Positions 46,301 through 58,400 of a DNA stretch of 64,000 nucleotides are shown one piece after another; position 1 is the stretch's first letter, and every line of letters starts with the position of its first letter. Source of the stretch: Rhypophila decipiens. Lineage: Eukaryota > Ascomycota > Sordariomycetes > Sordariales > Naviculisporaceae. The position numbers were made by a program, and so were the translations under genes. The notes beneath the pieces are model-generated. The model was not told the origin of the DNA and ran no database searches. It worked only from the letters and a program-made list of their open reading frames with translations. The stretch covers positions 194,446 to 258,445 of the forward strand of contig MU858075.1 in NCBI GenBank assembly GCA_033297075.1, read 5' to 3'.

Positions 46301-47829
46301 CATGTAGTGCTGCAACTCTACCAGAGGGTTGGATGAAAGATGAAATGGGAATCTGCAGAAATCCCATGTCCTGAAACTGGGCCGCAAAGGTGCCCATTTT
46401 ACCACATGCACTGTAGGATTTTCGGGACGATATTTCACGACGGGAGGCTGCTTGATTACGGGAGACGAGGACGCATCTTTCTCCTCATTATGTGACAACC
46501 TCGATGAACAAACAAACAGTATGAATGTCCACAAATCCACCAACCAGAGATTTTATCGGTAACGGCAAGAGAATCCAGGGATTGAAACAAGGCATGGCAC
46601 GGCATGGGGCGCTTTTCCCTGGACGGGCACAGGCGCTAGGCTGATCGGCTGGCAGGCAGGCATCTTGTCAGGGTCCATCCCTCCTCCTCCATGCACTCAG
46701 GGACGGGAACCTGGCACAAGATTCCCCATCGTGGAGGGGGGGCACCGTTCAAAGCTCCACAGGGCAAACACTGTACCGTAAGTGTACAACGTGTGAACGT
46801 ACAGCAGGACTTGTTTCCCCACAGAGTAACTTGTAAGACAACTCTTAACTTGAATACTCCCGAGAAACCCATCCTTGAGGGAAGCCTCGGACGAGGCCCC
46901 TATGCCCAAGGAAGGTATACTGTACTGATAAGGTAAACAAAGAACTGTCAGGGGCAAGTGACGCATTGAGCATGGCCAGCAATGTAGAGTGAATCGACGG
47001 AGAGGGCAACCCCAACTCCAATTGTTTAATCCCATGACTGTCTGTGTATTGGTGACCCCCAGACCCCCAGTCGATTGATCATTGATGAAATGATCAGCGG
47101 TACTCGTACCTCCCCGTCTCGCCCCCAAATACTTTCACAGCCCAGGGTACCTTCAAACCTAAAAGCCACACATCACACCGGCGGCATTGGGCCTCCACCT
47201 CCGGATTCTTCGATTCCATCTATATACAGTATCCACAAAACTAAACGGATATCCTCCGTCCCGCCCCCCTTTCAAAGAAGGTTTCTTATCCGAGTGCGTT
47301 GCCCCATCCTGTTGCTCGCCGGAAGCCACTCGCTGTGCAGCAACCCTGAAGTGGCCAGAGGAAGTAGCGGCAGGAGGTCTGATGGTGATAGTGCCGACAT
47401 TTAAACTTACCTGCCGACAAGCCTACGAACCTAAACCTCAGCAAGCACACCGACAATCGGAACAACACTCCTTCCTCGCTTCAGCTGCGTCGACCGGAAT
47501 AGCCCAAGGCTCTTCAGCCAAGGCAACCACAGTACACAGTAGTCGCCTCGTCTCTGTTTGACAGCCCCTCCTAGATAACGTCCCACGTCCAACCGTCTTG
47601 CCAGAACCCGAATTCTACTACCGTCGACCCATGAACTCTTCCCAGCTCGCATCCCGCTTGTAACGATCTTATTACCAAGTCCTCATCTGGCCGACACATC
47701 GCATCTAGATCGGCTCAGCAGCGCAGACGACCGCTGCTCAACGTCAAGGTAGCTTGCCCTAACCCAACCCCACAATTCGGCTCCCTTCCCGCAAGGTAAC
47801 CGACGCCTCAATGCTAACCTGCTGAAAAG
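43316..47829. other. 4.5-kb gene-poor region
   Basis: No reading frame here resembles a known protein or extends by consistent splicing. The proximal 300 nt are the 3' side of member E, and the last several hundred nt (C-rich, with several CCACA/CCGCC tracts) are probably the 5' leader of the gene at 47830. No transposon, tRNA or array-member remnant was recognised. Confidence 0.4.
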
Positions 47830-49779
47830 ATGGCATCGTTCAAGCCCTCGTCCTCGTTCCTCTCCCGGTTGGCCCGCCCCAGCCACCGACGCACGGCGTC
47901 AAACTCGTCCGAGGCCTCGCACGCCTCTGTCAACAGCTCGGCCTCGGACGAGCAGTTTGTGTTCTCGGCCGGGAACACACCATCGGGGGAAAACCCTCCG
48001 CCGTTGGGCCCTGGGCTCAACATAACCTCCAACCCAAGAGACGGGCTTCTCCTGGGCAGACGTAAGTTTTGATATTTTCCTTCTTGTTGCTTGGGTCTGA
48101 GTCAAACCTGCACACTTCGCATTGTCCTACCACAAGGTTAAGGGTCTGAAGAAAACACTGCTTGGATGGGGCCAAATGACGTCGAGCGGCTGAGGGCTGT
48201 TCGTCATTCTGACTGGCTGGAAGCTAGCCTTGTGGCTTGCATCGTGACCAAGTCAGGGGCGGCCGGTTCGAGCGCCACAGACTTGATCAAGATATGTCCT
48301 TGTCTCTGGGTCCGGAGACATGTTCCGCAGCTCTGGAGACCGAGGTCGTGGCAGTATTGGCTGCACCGCCAGTGGGCTTTATTTTCTGCTTCTCTTTGGT
48401 TTTCTTGACTCGAGCCCATCTTCCTTGTCTTGTTTAATGGGCTGGAGAATTATTAAGGTTCGGGATTCGGGAATGCTAGCAGCGGTATAGTCGATATCCG
48501 GCGAACCTTGCTTGCATCTCCAGGTCTAAAGATCCCTGCATATCACTGCGTCATCGAAGTCACTGCACAGATCCGTAGCCCTGCCCCTCCTCAGTTTCTA
48601 TTCCAGACCACATTCAAATACAAAGACTTTTGTGCTAATTCTGCAATGGTCCAACAGCAATCACCAGCCGCTCGCAGCCCAATCCTCACGATCTTGCTCG
48701 GCAGCGAGCCATCTCATTGAGCGCTACAAGTCAGCCTATTGCCATCGGGCCCCCAGCCGCTCGAAAGCCCACAACCGCGGAGGCTGTAGTTACCCCTCCA
48801 GAACCCCTGTCAGCTCGCGGGGACCTTCCCGGGTATGTACTCCAGTTCAAGTCAGATGGTGTCACACAGCATCGGGAAACGGCTCAGATATAAGGGTCAC
48901 TATATGCGGCTTTGGAATTGCAGGTTGGCTGATATTTTCTTGTTTTCCTACAGAGGTTATTTCCCCTTCCACGAAGACCCGGCTTCCAGAGTCCGCCAGC
49001 CCCATCCCTTCCAGGTAGACACAGCCCACGCGCGCAGAGCATCCATCCAGCAAGCGTCGATTGAGTCCGGCTCTACTCCGAAAATGTCGACCTCGGTCAA
49101 TCAGGTTCGGAAACTTGGCGGCGTTCCCAAGTCTTCTCAGTTCGCCTTTACTCGCAATCCTGACGCAGCATCGTCGGGATCACACACCCCTGTGTCCTCA
49201 TATCTACCCAACGGCGCCCACGAAGGTGCCGCCCTCCCAATGGGAAAATACTACCCTTCCAACTACGAGAATACCTCTGCGTATAGACAGAGGCCCGCAA
49301 CCAAGTCCAACCTCACTGCCAGCATCAAGTCCGAACCTCAGGTCCCTAAGTACCGACGTGAGGCGTCGCACGCACGCACCGGCTCAGATGTGAAGCTTCG
49401 TCTCTTGCAATACCAACGAGACATGATCGCACAAGCCACCGTGGCAGCCAGCGCCCTGCTGGAGAAGAACGGATCCAACGTTGACCCGAAGACCTTGGCT
49501 GCAGGATCGGCGCTCAAGCACATCAACCTGGGAGGCACTATGCTCAAGACACACAAGCCTCTATCGCCTCGACTCGCTCCGCTTGGGAGCCCAGGACCAG
49601 TCACCCCAATGGAGCTCGAAGGCCCAGGAGGCGATGGCTATCTGACCGCAAAGCAAGCACCCAGCTTACCCAAAGAGGTCTTGAACGTCAAGGCACCCAA
49701 CACCAGTGCCGAAAAGGCAAAGCAGTACCAGAAGAGTACACACACGCCTGCCTCGGAGTTTCATCCTCCAACTTTCTAG
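47830..49779 (+). CDS. Disordered Ser/Pro-rich protein of unknown function
   Basis: Three exons are inferred: 47830-48061, 48658-48832 and 48954-49779 (410 aa). Exon 2 was found by reading frame and gives GRPITSRSQPNPHDLARQRA; phases 1 and 2 agree on both sides. Intron 1 is long for this window (596 nt). The protein is rich in Ser, Pro and basic residues. Two stretches look more ordered and conserved-like: RGDLPG-GYFPFHEDPASRV and the helix SDVKLRLLQYQRDMIAQATV-AASALLEKNG. The N-terminus MASFKPSSSFLSRLARPSH is basic and could be a membrane- or organelle-targeting helix. I do not recognise the family. The start is the first ATG after a pyrimidine-rich leader. Confidence 0.7.
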
Positions 49780-50640
49780 TCGACCTTTCGCTCGACTATT
49801 CCATCATCTCGTTTATGAGATCGTTCATTTCCTTTGTTAGTCACGATGGTCGGCGTTCTATCACACATTTTGGAAGCATGGCATCACGATCACGATCACG
49901 AATACGGCGTTATTCATTTTCCTCCTTCATCCTGGCCGATATTAAGCCATTATCCGATCCATCCGGTGCCAACATTGGCCAGCGATAGGATTCACCGGCC
50001 TGCCAGTTCTCCTTACAGTCATCATTGATACCCACGGTTGATTAGAGAGAGACGTAAACATTAGAATGGGCATGGGAAGGGTACCAATACCTTTTGAGAG
50101 CATACACGGAGTCAAAACGGGTTTACGAACTTGGGACTGGAACTGAACTGCGCATTTCATTGGTCTTGAATGAGGAGGATCGTGGGATATTGCTTTTACC
50201 ATTCCTCTTACGTTCTGGGCGTTTCCTTACTTTGGTTTTCTCAGTCAGGGGTTACATCGCCGATGTCATGACATCGCTATTGGCGAACCTTGGGCACAGG
50301 CATAACTTCACTTCTTCCGTATATATTTTACCTTTTTCTTTCCTCCCTTGGAGGCAGATTGATAGAACGAGATCAAATCAAGACCTGGGCTTAGGCCCTT
50401 TTTGGACCGTCAAGACGCCCTTTATTTCTGCTTTATATGCGTGATACTGGTCTCATTGATGCGTTGTGAAGATATGGATTATGCCTTACTGGGATCAATT
50501 ATACGCATTTATTTCTCGAGCTAAATGTGTCTTGGTCACTCACCGTAGGCGTACGAGATGCTACTTCAACGCATGGTGTAAAATACAGAAGGGCCTATTT
50601 ATTTCTGTTACAGACCGGCATTTGTAGCTCAAATTTGAGA
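49780..50640. other. Intergenic region before the repeat array
   Basis: No gene is supported. A (CACGAT)n-like ATCACGATCACGATCACGAA stretch lies near 49885. The segment after 50600 contains the 5' extension (GGCATTTGTAGCTCAAATTT) that reappears before the third repeat copy. Confidence 0.35.
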
Positions 50641-50647
50641 CACCGAC

Positions 50648-51612
50648 TCACTTCTTTGGGTGTGTTTTGTGCTTTCACTGGCTCACCAGCCATCTATGAT
50701 GGTAAGAGTCGATGGCGGACTAGTTTTATGGATTATGGATTTTTGAGGAGGTCCCCTAAAATAATGATTCCTTTACTTCTTCGGGTCTGTTTTGTACTTT
50801 CACTGGCTCACCAGCCATCCACAAATCCACATGAAGACTCGGAAAGCAGTGCCGACGGTATTTGTAGCCTCAAATTTAAGACACTGACTCACTTCTTTGG
50901 GCGTGTTTTGTGCTTTCATCTGCTCGCCAACCATCCATGGGAGTGGGAGTTCATAGCGAAGTCAAATATTACCCTATTACTCTACTGAGACAAACAGTTT
51001 CTGATTAGAAAAAGGAGTATTCATGAAATAACCCTATGCCCATGTCCTTCTAGTACTAGGAGACATCTCTTCACTTCTCTGGGCGTGTTTTGTGCTTTCA
51101 CTGGCTCACCAGCCATCTTTAATAGAGAAAGGTTCGACAGAGAACTCACTTATCCAATATTGACTCAAGATAATTTCATAGTGTATGAGTGCTTGAGGAA
51201 TGCCTGATGTCTAGAGGTACTTCTCACACCGGGATACATCGCTTCACTTCTCTGGGTGTGTTTTGTGCTTTTACTGGCTTATCAGTTAGTCATCATCGTA
51301 GTGAGCTGAATCCAACCAAGATTTGGATAGATATGGGAGACTATCAGATGACCCGAAGAAAAAAAACCCAAAGCGATAGTAAAGTAGATTCACTCAATTT
51401 TTCACTTCTTTGGGTGCGTTTCGTGCTTCTGGTGGCTCACCAGCTATTCGAGTCCGAGCTGGTGAACTGACGCCGAGTCTGACTCGGACACCCTTTTGTG
51501 CTTTCACTGGCTCACCAGCCATCCACACACATTGCCCTACGTATGCATATCATCGACCCTATTCCCATATCCGCTCACGATGGAGACATCGCTTCACTTC
51601 TTTAGGTAGGTC
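50648..51612. repeat. Spaced array of eight hairpin-containing repeats
   Basis: A 47-nt unit recurs with non-repetitive spacers of about 45-155 nt. Copies lie at 50648-50694, 50773-50819, 50889-50935, 51071-51117, 51244-51294, 51402-51449, 51493-51523 (5' part missing) and 51593-51612 (3' part missing). The unit reads TCACTTCTTTGGGTGTGTTT, then TGTGCTTTCACTGGCT, then CACCAGCCATC. TGGCT-CACC-AGCCA forms a perfect 5-bp hairpin. Copies 1 and 3 share about 35 nt of upstream extension; copies 4, 5 and 8 share GACATC(T/G)CT upstream. It is not a CRISPR array: spacers vary widely in length and the host is a eukaryote. No encoded protein is seen. Confidence 0.88.
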
Positions 51613-52333
51613 AGGTGTAGGTGTCCAGCTGTCGAGCTATGTGAGACTGGAGGGCACATGTATACGAAGAAACGCTTTAGGGACAAAGGCAGATCGCACG
51701 TCTCATTCCATTGTCTCACCGCCATCGTGCAAAACATGATACAATATGATCAAACTAGTCCAGCTAATTTCCCCAGACTCTCTTTTCTCCTTTTAATTAC
51801 ATGTTTATTATCATCCTCAACCCCACAGCCACCCATATGCTCCAGTCCCGGTCCATATTACATCTCCGGGTCTCCCGGCCGAAAACCGAATATACCGTCC
51901 ATAAACCATCAACCATACGCCATGATATGATATCCGAGATAAGAAGCAAATATACCACCTCGCAGCTACCTATACCTGACATATAGTTAAGAGTTCATCC
52001 TATATATGACACCTGGCAGGTGATAGTAGGCAGTCGGGGTGGCAGCCTCGCCCACATAACCTAGACCTCAAAGCAAGAAAATCGCGGTTGGGTTTCGGAC
52101 GCCTGATCTTCATCGTCCCGCCATAACATTTTTCCGGCCAGATTAAATCGCTGCTGGTAGAGATGTCAACCCCGCGGTCCATATTTCATGGTCCCCAGCA
52201 GCCTCTTCCTTGCCTCACAAGCATGCCTCCAGCCCAATTTAGTCCACCCCAATATAGCCCAGCCCAACCGAGCTATGCAGTCGTCCTCCCAAAACCAACC
52301 GTTCCAGAACATAACTCAAGATCACGCAAGTCC
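51613..52333. other. Region between the repeats and the BAR-SH3 gene
   Basis: No gene is supported. Contains the 3' side of the BAR-SH3 gene; a CCAGCCCAATTTAGTCCACC / CCCAATATAGCCCAGCCCAA degenerate repeat lies near 52226-52268. Confidence 0.35.
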
Positions 52334-54043
52334 CTAAGTAGGTTTGCAATAATTCGCCGGGAACTGGCCCTTCCGTCCATTCAACTCGCCAGTCCACCAA
52401 TCCTGATCAGTATCCGTCTTTTTCACAATCTTGATCCTGTCACCCTCCTTGAACGACAAATCACCCTGTCCCTGGCCCGTGAACGAGTATTGCGCAATAA
52501 CATATTCCTCCGGCAATTTATTGCTCTGGATACGCTTTGGCGGGGGCGGCGGAGGCGGTTTCTTTTTAATGACCAGGCTACTGCTGCTCCCATTGAAGTT
52601 TCCATTGCTGCTGTGCGGTGTGAGGACGCCTCTGTGCGGCGAGGGAGAAACAGAGCGGTCCATTGTGTTGGCGCGCGAATTGCCGCTAAAGTAGTCCCGT
52701 CCTGTTCGGCCATCTCCGGGGGATAATCTGCCCGGTGAGCGGCTCACGGTGCGGTCGATGGCTGCTCCGCCTAGGGCAGTGGCCGTGGTAAAGTCTGTCG
52801 GGGCGAGATAGTCTGGCCGCTTGTACGAGGAGGGACTCCGCTGGGGAGATGGCTCCTGGGTAGGTGCCCCGCCAGAGGGAATGCGCAAAGTTCGGGGCTG
52901 CATCCCATTGTTGTTATTGTTGCTGCCGATGAGTCCCGACGGCGTTCGGCGGAACCCATTGGTGGGAGGGGCTTGGATCGCGGGCTTGCGTCCCTGCGCA
53001 TCGTTGCCTGTATTGAGGGGCTGGTGGATCGACCGTCCTCGTGCGATGAAGCTGATGGACTCGACGTCGCGCTTGGCAGGTTCAAAGGCCGAGCTCCATG
53101 TAGCTATCACCTCGGACATGGGCGGCGCCGGAGAGGGGAAGCCCAGGTCCTCGCAGTATCCGTGTAGACTTGTGTAGTATAGCCCTAGCAGCCTGTTCTG
53201 AAGGACGACGAGGGTTGATTGTAGCGGCGGGACGATACTAAAGGTAGCATTTATTATTGGTGGCAGCGTGGTGCGGAGGTGCTCGTCTGCTATATTAAAC
53301 TCCTGTATTGGTAAGATTTTGTCAGTCATTCTGTTCGGTTGGCTACCCAATGGGATTGATCCTCACATCTGCTGCCCGTGCCATTTCGTCCTCGGCCTTT
53401 GCAAGTGAAGCATCTTCCTTGGGTGAGCGTCCTGGTTTTCTTTGGAGCTTCAGGACCTTCTCTTGAATCTTTTCGTAGTCGAGTCTCTTGTTTTCGCGCT
53501 TCTTGATGGTCTTGCGTATCGGGGCAATGCAGTCTCGGGCATCGGTAGCAGGCTTGATGATGCGGGAATCGATCATGGCAATCTCCTCGGTCAGTTCCGT
53601 CTTCAGTTCGGAATAGACTTCCCTGAGTTTGAAGGTGCGTTCCAGCTGCATATGGGGCGTCTGGGCGGCTTCGCGGCCGTGGCCGTCGGTGGCGCCAACA
53701 ATGGGATCGTAGAGGCCCTCATACTCGGTGACAATCTGGAGCTGGCTGTTGACCAGCAGTGCCCATGCGTCTCGCCATAGTCGGGCGTTGGTGATCAGCT
53801 GGACAGAGGAGGCTAGCTGTTAGCGATGATGCTGAGGATGGTGGGGGAATTGGAAGCTATTCGTCATAACAGGGGTGGCTGGCTCAAATAGGATTAAGGG
53901 TACGGTTGCGAGTAGAAGTGCGGTCGTACCTGTGCCAAAACTTTATCCGCGTCCTCATAATCGTTCAACAAGACCGAAACTTTGGCATTGTCTCCGGGGC
54001 CTTTGTTCAGCAGTTTCCCGAACTGCCTTTGCATCGACTGCAT
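52334..54043 (-). CDS. BAR-SH3 protein, Rvs167/Hob1 (amphiphysin) family
   Basis: Three exons on the minus strand: 53930-54043, 53367-53798 and 52334-53302 (504 aa), all phase 0. The start is MQSMQRQFGKLLNKGPGDN, the usual amphipathic N-terminus of fungal amphiphysins. The BAR domain (about 1-255) includes DADKVLAQLITNARLWRDAW, MQLERTFKLREVYSELKTEL, RIIKPATDARDCIAPIRKTI and FSIVPPLQSTLVVLQNRLLG. A Ser/Pro-rich linker with a polyproline run (KKKPPPPPPPKR, about residue 430) follows. The C-terminal SH3 domain (about 447-504) has ALYDY-class AQYSFTGQGQGDLSFKEGD, the DWWTGEL tryptophans and GQFPANYC. Such proteins tubulate membranes and promote vesicle scission at actin-dependent endocytic sites. 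The internal polyproline could bind SH3 domains, including its own. Confidence 0.95.
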
Positions 54044-55420
54044 CGCGATAATTCAACACGCCAAGAACCGCTGCGAGGAGACGACGACCGAACGCGACGA
54101 TGCACCGAGGATGTATTCGTGAATCGAGGACTTCGCGACACAATGTGACCGAAGCACGGCGAGGCTGAAGTGGGAGGGGGCCAATGTTGTAACAGAACAC
54201 AGGCCGTCAAATCGTCCGAAAGATTAGGGTGATTGAAGGTCTGTAGAAGGGTTGCAGAATGGGAACAAGGACTTGGCGGTGAAATGATTCCCGGTTAGAG
54301 CTTGACGTTTTGTATTTTCGGAACTGACAGGCCAACCACGGGCGATTCCCAGGTTCGAGTTGTTGGCCAGCGGGTTGTTATGGTAGGCAGCCAGGGCCGA
54401 GTGCCAGCAAGCGACCCGAAACCAAAATGACTGGAAGGCAGGGAGGATCAGCAGCCCGCCACCCGTACGCACAAGTTCCTGTTTTGGTGTCACAGAAAGA
54501 GGAGCTTGTAGTTGTCTGTAGGCAGTTATCCAGGCGGGAACAGACGAATTGTTGCGGTCGAAAGTAACTCGTCCGTAGCAACTGATTTCAAACGTCACCA
54601 CGCCGTGTCCATGCGCAAAAACATGCGACTCTGTGATGGATGTTGTTGGCACAGCCGGAAGGACAAGGAAGGTACAGATATCCGAAGGGGAGGAGGATTG
54701 GATCCCTGACCTGGAAAAGAGAGTGCAAATGGAATCCAGAGCCTGAAAACTTGGAGACGAGAAGAAAGATTGTATTCTGCCAAGTCAGGGAGGGGAACGT
54801 TGGAGGTGCAGAGGAAACATTTAATCAAAGTCTTGAATTTGCCGTAATTAATTTACCAGAAATCTCGAGCTGTCGAGTCTTGACCCCAAGCTCCGGGCGG
54901 GTATCATATCAGGAGGTCTCCGTATGATCTATGATCCAGCAAGTGGTACCCACGGCCTGGTCTATTCTTGGTTCTGCACTTGGCTTCAACCGCTATAAAT
55001 TCTTCTTCTAGCGTAAACTCTTGACGAGTTTTAGAACATCATCAAAGATGACCGGCCCCCTACGGAACCCACGGGGCTTGGCAAACGTTTGGGTGGGGAC
55101 CGTGGGGTCATGATTTCTGGCGGCCGTCTCGGACTTCGAAAAGGTGGGGCATCTTGATTACAGTTGGCCAAGGCCGCCAACCTTGAAGGTTACGCCTGCT
55201 CAGGTGACGCCGTGTTAGCGGAAACGCGCCAAGCTTTGTCAAAAACGCGTCAACTCTCTGCCCCGAGATTGAGGCCTATTCCGCATTATCGCCGCCCAGT
55301 CAACCAAATTGTCGATCAAGTGCTGTCTGACGACGATACAGCACCCAACTGCTATCGTGGATGCCACGAGGCTGAGATCCTGCCATGACGACCCGATTGA
55401 CCGCGACATGACATACAAGA
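54044..55420. promoter_or_regulatory. Divergent intergenic region between BAR-SH3 and Mte1-like genes
   Basis: A 1.4-kb region that serves as promoter side for both genes. Open frames such as 54224-54652 (-) show no family similarity. No RNA gene was recognised. Confidence 0.35.
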
Positions 55421-58400
55421 ATGGCGAGCCTCGCTTCTCCCAGCGTCGCGGCTGGATCGCATGGTGGTGGTGGCAGTAGTGCAACAGTGCTTGAATTCGT
55501 CTGCCTCTTCACCCACGATCTGCGCAGAAAACAAAAAAGATGGCAAGACGGACGGCTCAAATATCACACATTCAACAAGCGAGTCATGGTCTACGATGAC
55601 CGCGGCAACTTTGTGGGCGATATGTACTGGCGTCGCAACTGGGAGTTTGACGAGGGCGAGGAAATCGAGTTGGAACGCGGCGGAGTCATTGTCCAGGTAG
55701 CAGAGTGCGTCGGACGTCAGAACCAAGATCTGTCCGAGTTGATAGACAAGAGACAAAAGGAGAAGGAGCAGCGCGCAGCCGCACGACCAGCAGCGCATCC
55801 AGTACCGATGCACACGCCACTGTCCATCAACAGGACGCCCGGTGCTCAGCGGGATCACTTCCAGACTCGGCATCGTCCCTTGAATCAACTACTGGGTACC
55901 CCAACGGGTCACCATGGCCGCGCCCTTGTGCCCACGGAATCACCTTACGAACAGCGCCATGCGGCCGATCGAACCCCTGACGAGGAATCGAGCTCCCGAG
56001 CACAAAAGAGAAGAAGATACGACGATATGCCGTCTAGCAAGCAGGGATACGCTCAGGCTTTATTTGGCGCGCCCCTGACTCTGTCCGCAGTACCTATGAG
56101 CTCTGCTCCGATACGGCGACCACCCCTCACCAGACCGCAGTCCAGAATTGACCTCACTTCGTCTCAGGAGGATGGAGTGAGCAACTCGAGACCTGTAGAA
56201 ATCACCGAGGAACGGGATCAGCGCATCAATAGACCCTCCCCTGTGCGCGAGATAAAGACAGCTCCTCAACGGGTGGTTGAGAATTCGAGTCGAGCGCCTG
56301 TTGCGATTGCAAGGATTCCGGTACCATCTGTACAAAAAGAGATAGATCCTCAACCTCGTGATGCAGAGTATAGGGATGTGCCACAACAGCCTGACCACTC
56401 TACTAGTCGCCGGGGCGTGTCAAGCCATTTTGCTAACGCCTCAGAGGAGAGCCAGAGGCGAGCATCTCTGCTCAAGAATACTGGCTTGGCGAGAGTACAA
56501 GCACGCGACCCTCTACCAGTTACGGTCGATAAACGAGCGGATGAAGGAATTCAGGCGCCTAATCAGCAACTCTTCAAGACGCGGCAACCGGAGCCAATAT
56601 CGATTCCTGACGACGAGGAAGACTACGGTGAAATCCATGATCTTGAAGAGGAGACTTTGTTCGTTCCGAGCAGACGAGAGGACGTTGACAAATCAAAACG
56701 TCGTGCGCCAGAACCAGAGACGGGGCTAGGGCAGCATGGGCGCAATGTCGGGCGTAGCACAGGATTGTTCAAGCCACACTCTTTTGCTCATTCTACGACC
56801 GACGCCGCACCTGAAGCACCACCAGCCCGCGCTCCAGATCCTGCACCGCCAATAGCAGCACCGCCTGTCGAGGCACCAGAGAAAGAGCCCCGGACAGCGC
56901 TTCGAATCAAGTCTCGCGATAGAAGAGGGCTCTTGCTGATGACTGAAATGGCCAAGGAAGCGCCGGTGAAGAAGAAGAGAAAGAAGCGCGCTCCGACACC
57001 CGAGATACCTGTGGAAACCAGCTTGGAAGAGCAGTACGATATACCCGATCAAGACCTGCTAGACGTGCCGGACCCAGCCTCCCCCCAGGCGACTGCTACT
57101 GACCCTCTACAACCTTTTTATCTCGATGATCCAGACCCCTTCGTTTCCCTTGAGCCGGCTGCGAGGAAGGACACATCAGGTGCTGTACGCGAAGCGCTAC
57201 AAGCAGATCCTGACGATTCTGACCCCTTTGCTTCCCCTGAGCCTGCTATGAGGAAAGGCACATCAGACGCTACACGTGAAGCAGCTCGGGCCGACCCCGA
57301 CGATGCAGACCCATTCGCTTCGCCAGAGCTGTCTTTGCGCAGAGAACGTGAACGCGCCAAACCAATGGATATGCATGATGACGATGGCCCCTCAACATTT
57401 GGGACTAGTTCTCCTGAGCTTATCGAGGCGGCCAAGACAACCAGCAGAGAAGAGGCTACAGTATACGATATTCCAGACGATACCGATGAGGAGCAACTAT
57501 TTTTGCCCCGCCGAGAAAGGTCACCGCCAGAACCTAGGAAACGGGCAAACCCCCGCGACCGAAACAAGAAACAGTCAAGAAGGCAATCAATTGAGGAGGA
57601 TGTCGCATCGGATGAGGAGTCGGAGGATCTACCTAGAGCCCGTACGACAAGGACAGGCAAACGAAAGGTGCAAAAGGCCCCGCGCGAGGAGGAGCACTCG
57701 GGCGCTTCAGCCAAGAATAAACGGGCCAGACCGGTGCTCGCATTCATTTCCGACGAGCCCAGTTCCGAGGAAGATGTCCCGATGCCGCCTCCAAAGGTCT
57801 CCAAGACTACGAGAGCTTCAAAGACCTCCAAGGCTGCCAAACCCACCAAGGGGCCTCGCTTGGGAGCCAAGTTGAAGAGTACCGTCAAGAGCAGAGAGGT
57901 CTTTGGCTTTGTCATGTCGAGCTCGCCACCTCCCCCGGTTCTTGGAGGTGCTGCTGTTTCAACAAACCGGAATCGGCCAGATCTAACGGATCCCTTTTCG
58001 GCCCCGGCATTGACTGGCACTGGCTATACCAATGGCGCGGACAGCACATCAATCACAACAGCTGGAAAACCGGACGCGAATCCTGCTCCAAATAGCCGGG
58101 CACACCTTGGAGCTCATTCTCTACAGGACAAGAATTCTGGCCCAACCATAGTGCCACCCAAGGAAGCTGTAGCAACATCTGCGGCAGGGGCTTCACATGG
58201 AGAACTGAATAGGCAGGAAATGGGCGCGGACGATCGAGCTGGAGCCATTAGGATTGGAGGAGCTCGACTTGATGCAAGCATATCAGCAGAAAGAAGCCAT
58301 GGTAATAGGGTACCTCTCCCGCCTGCCACAGAAGCATCCGCGCCGGGCGCAAACGAAGGTCCCGCTGCTCCTCAGCTTGGGATACTTGGTCTCCGCTGGG

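Noticed and set aside
48166..48408. Open frame within intron 1 of the gene at 47830
   Set aside because: No continuity of frame with exon 1 or exon 2 and no similarity; treated as intron.
50648..51612. CRISPR-like array
   Set aside because: Unit and spacer lengths vary too much, no cas-like genes are near, and all surrounding genes are fungal.
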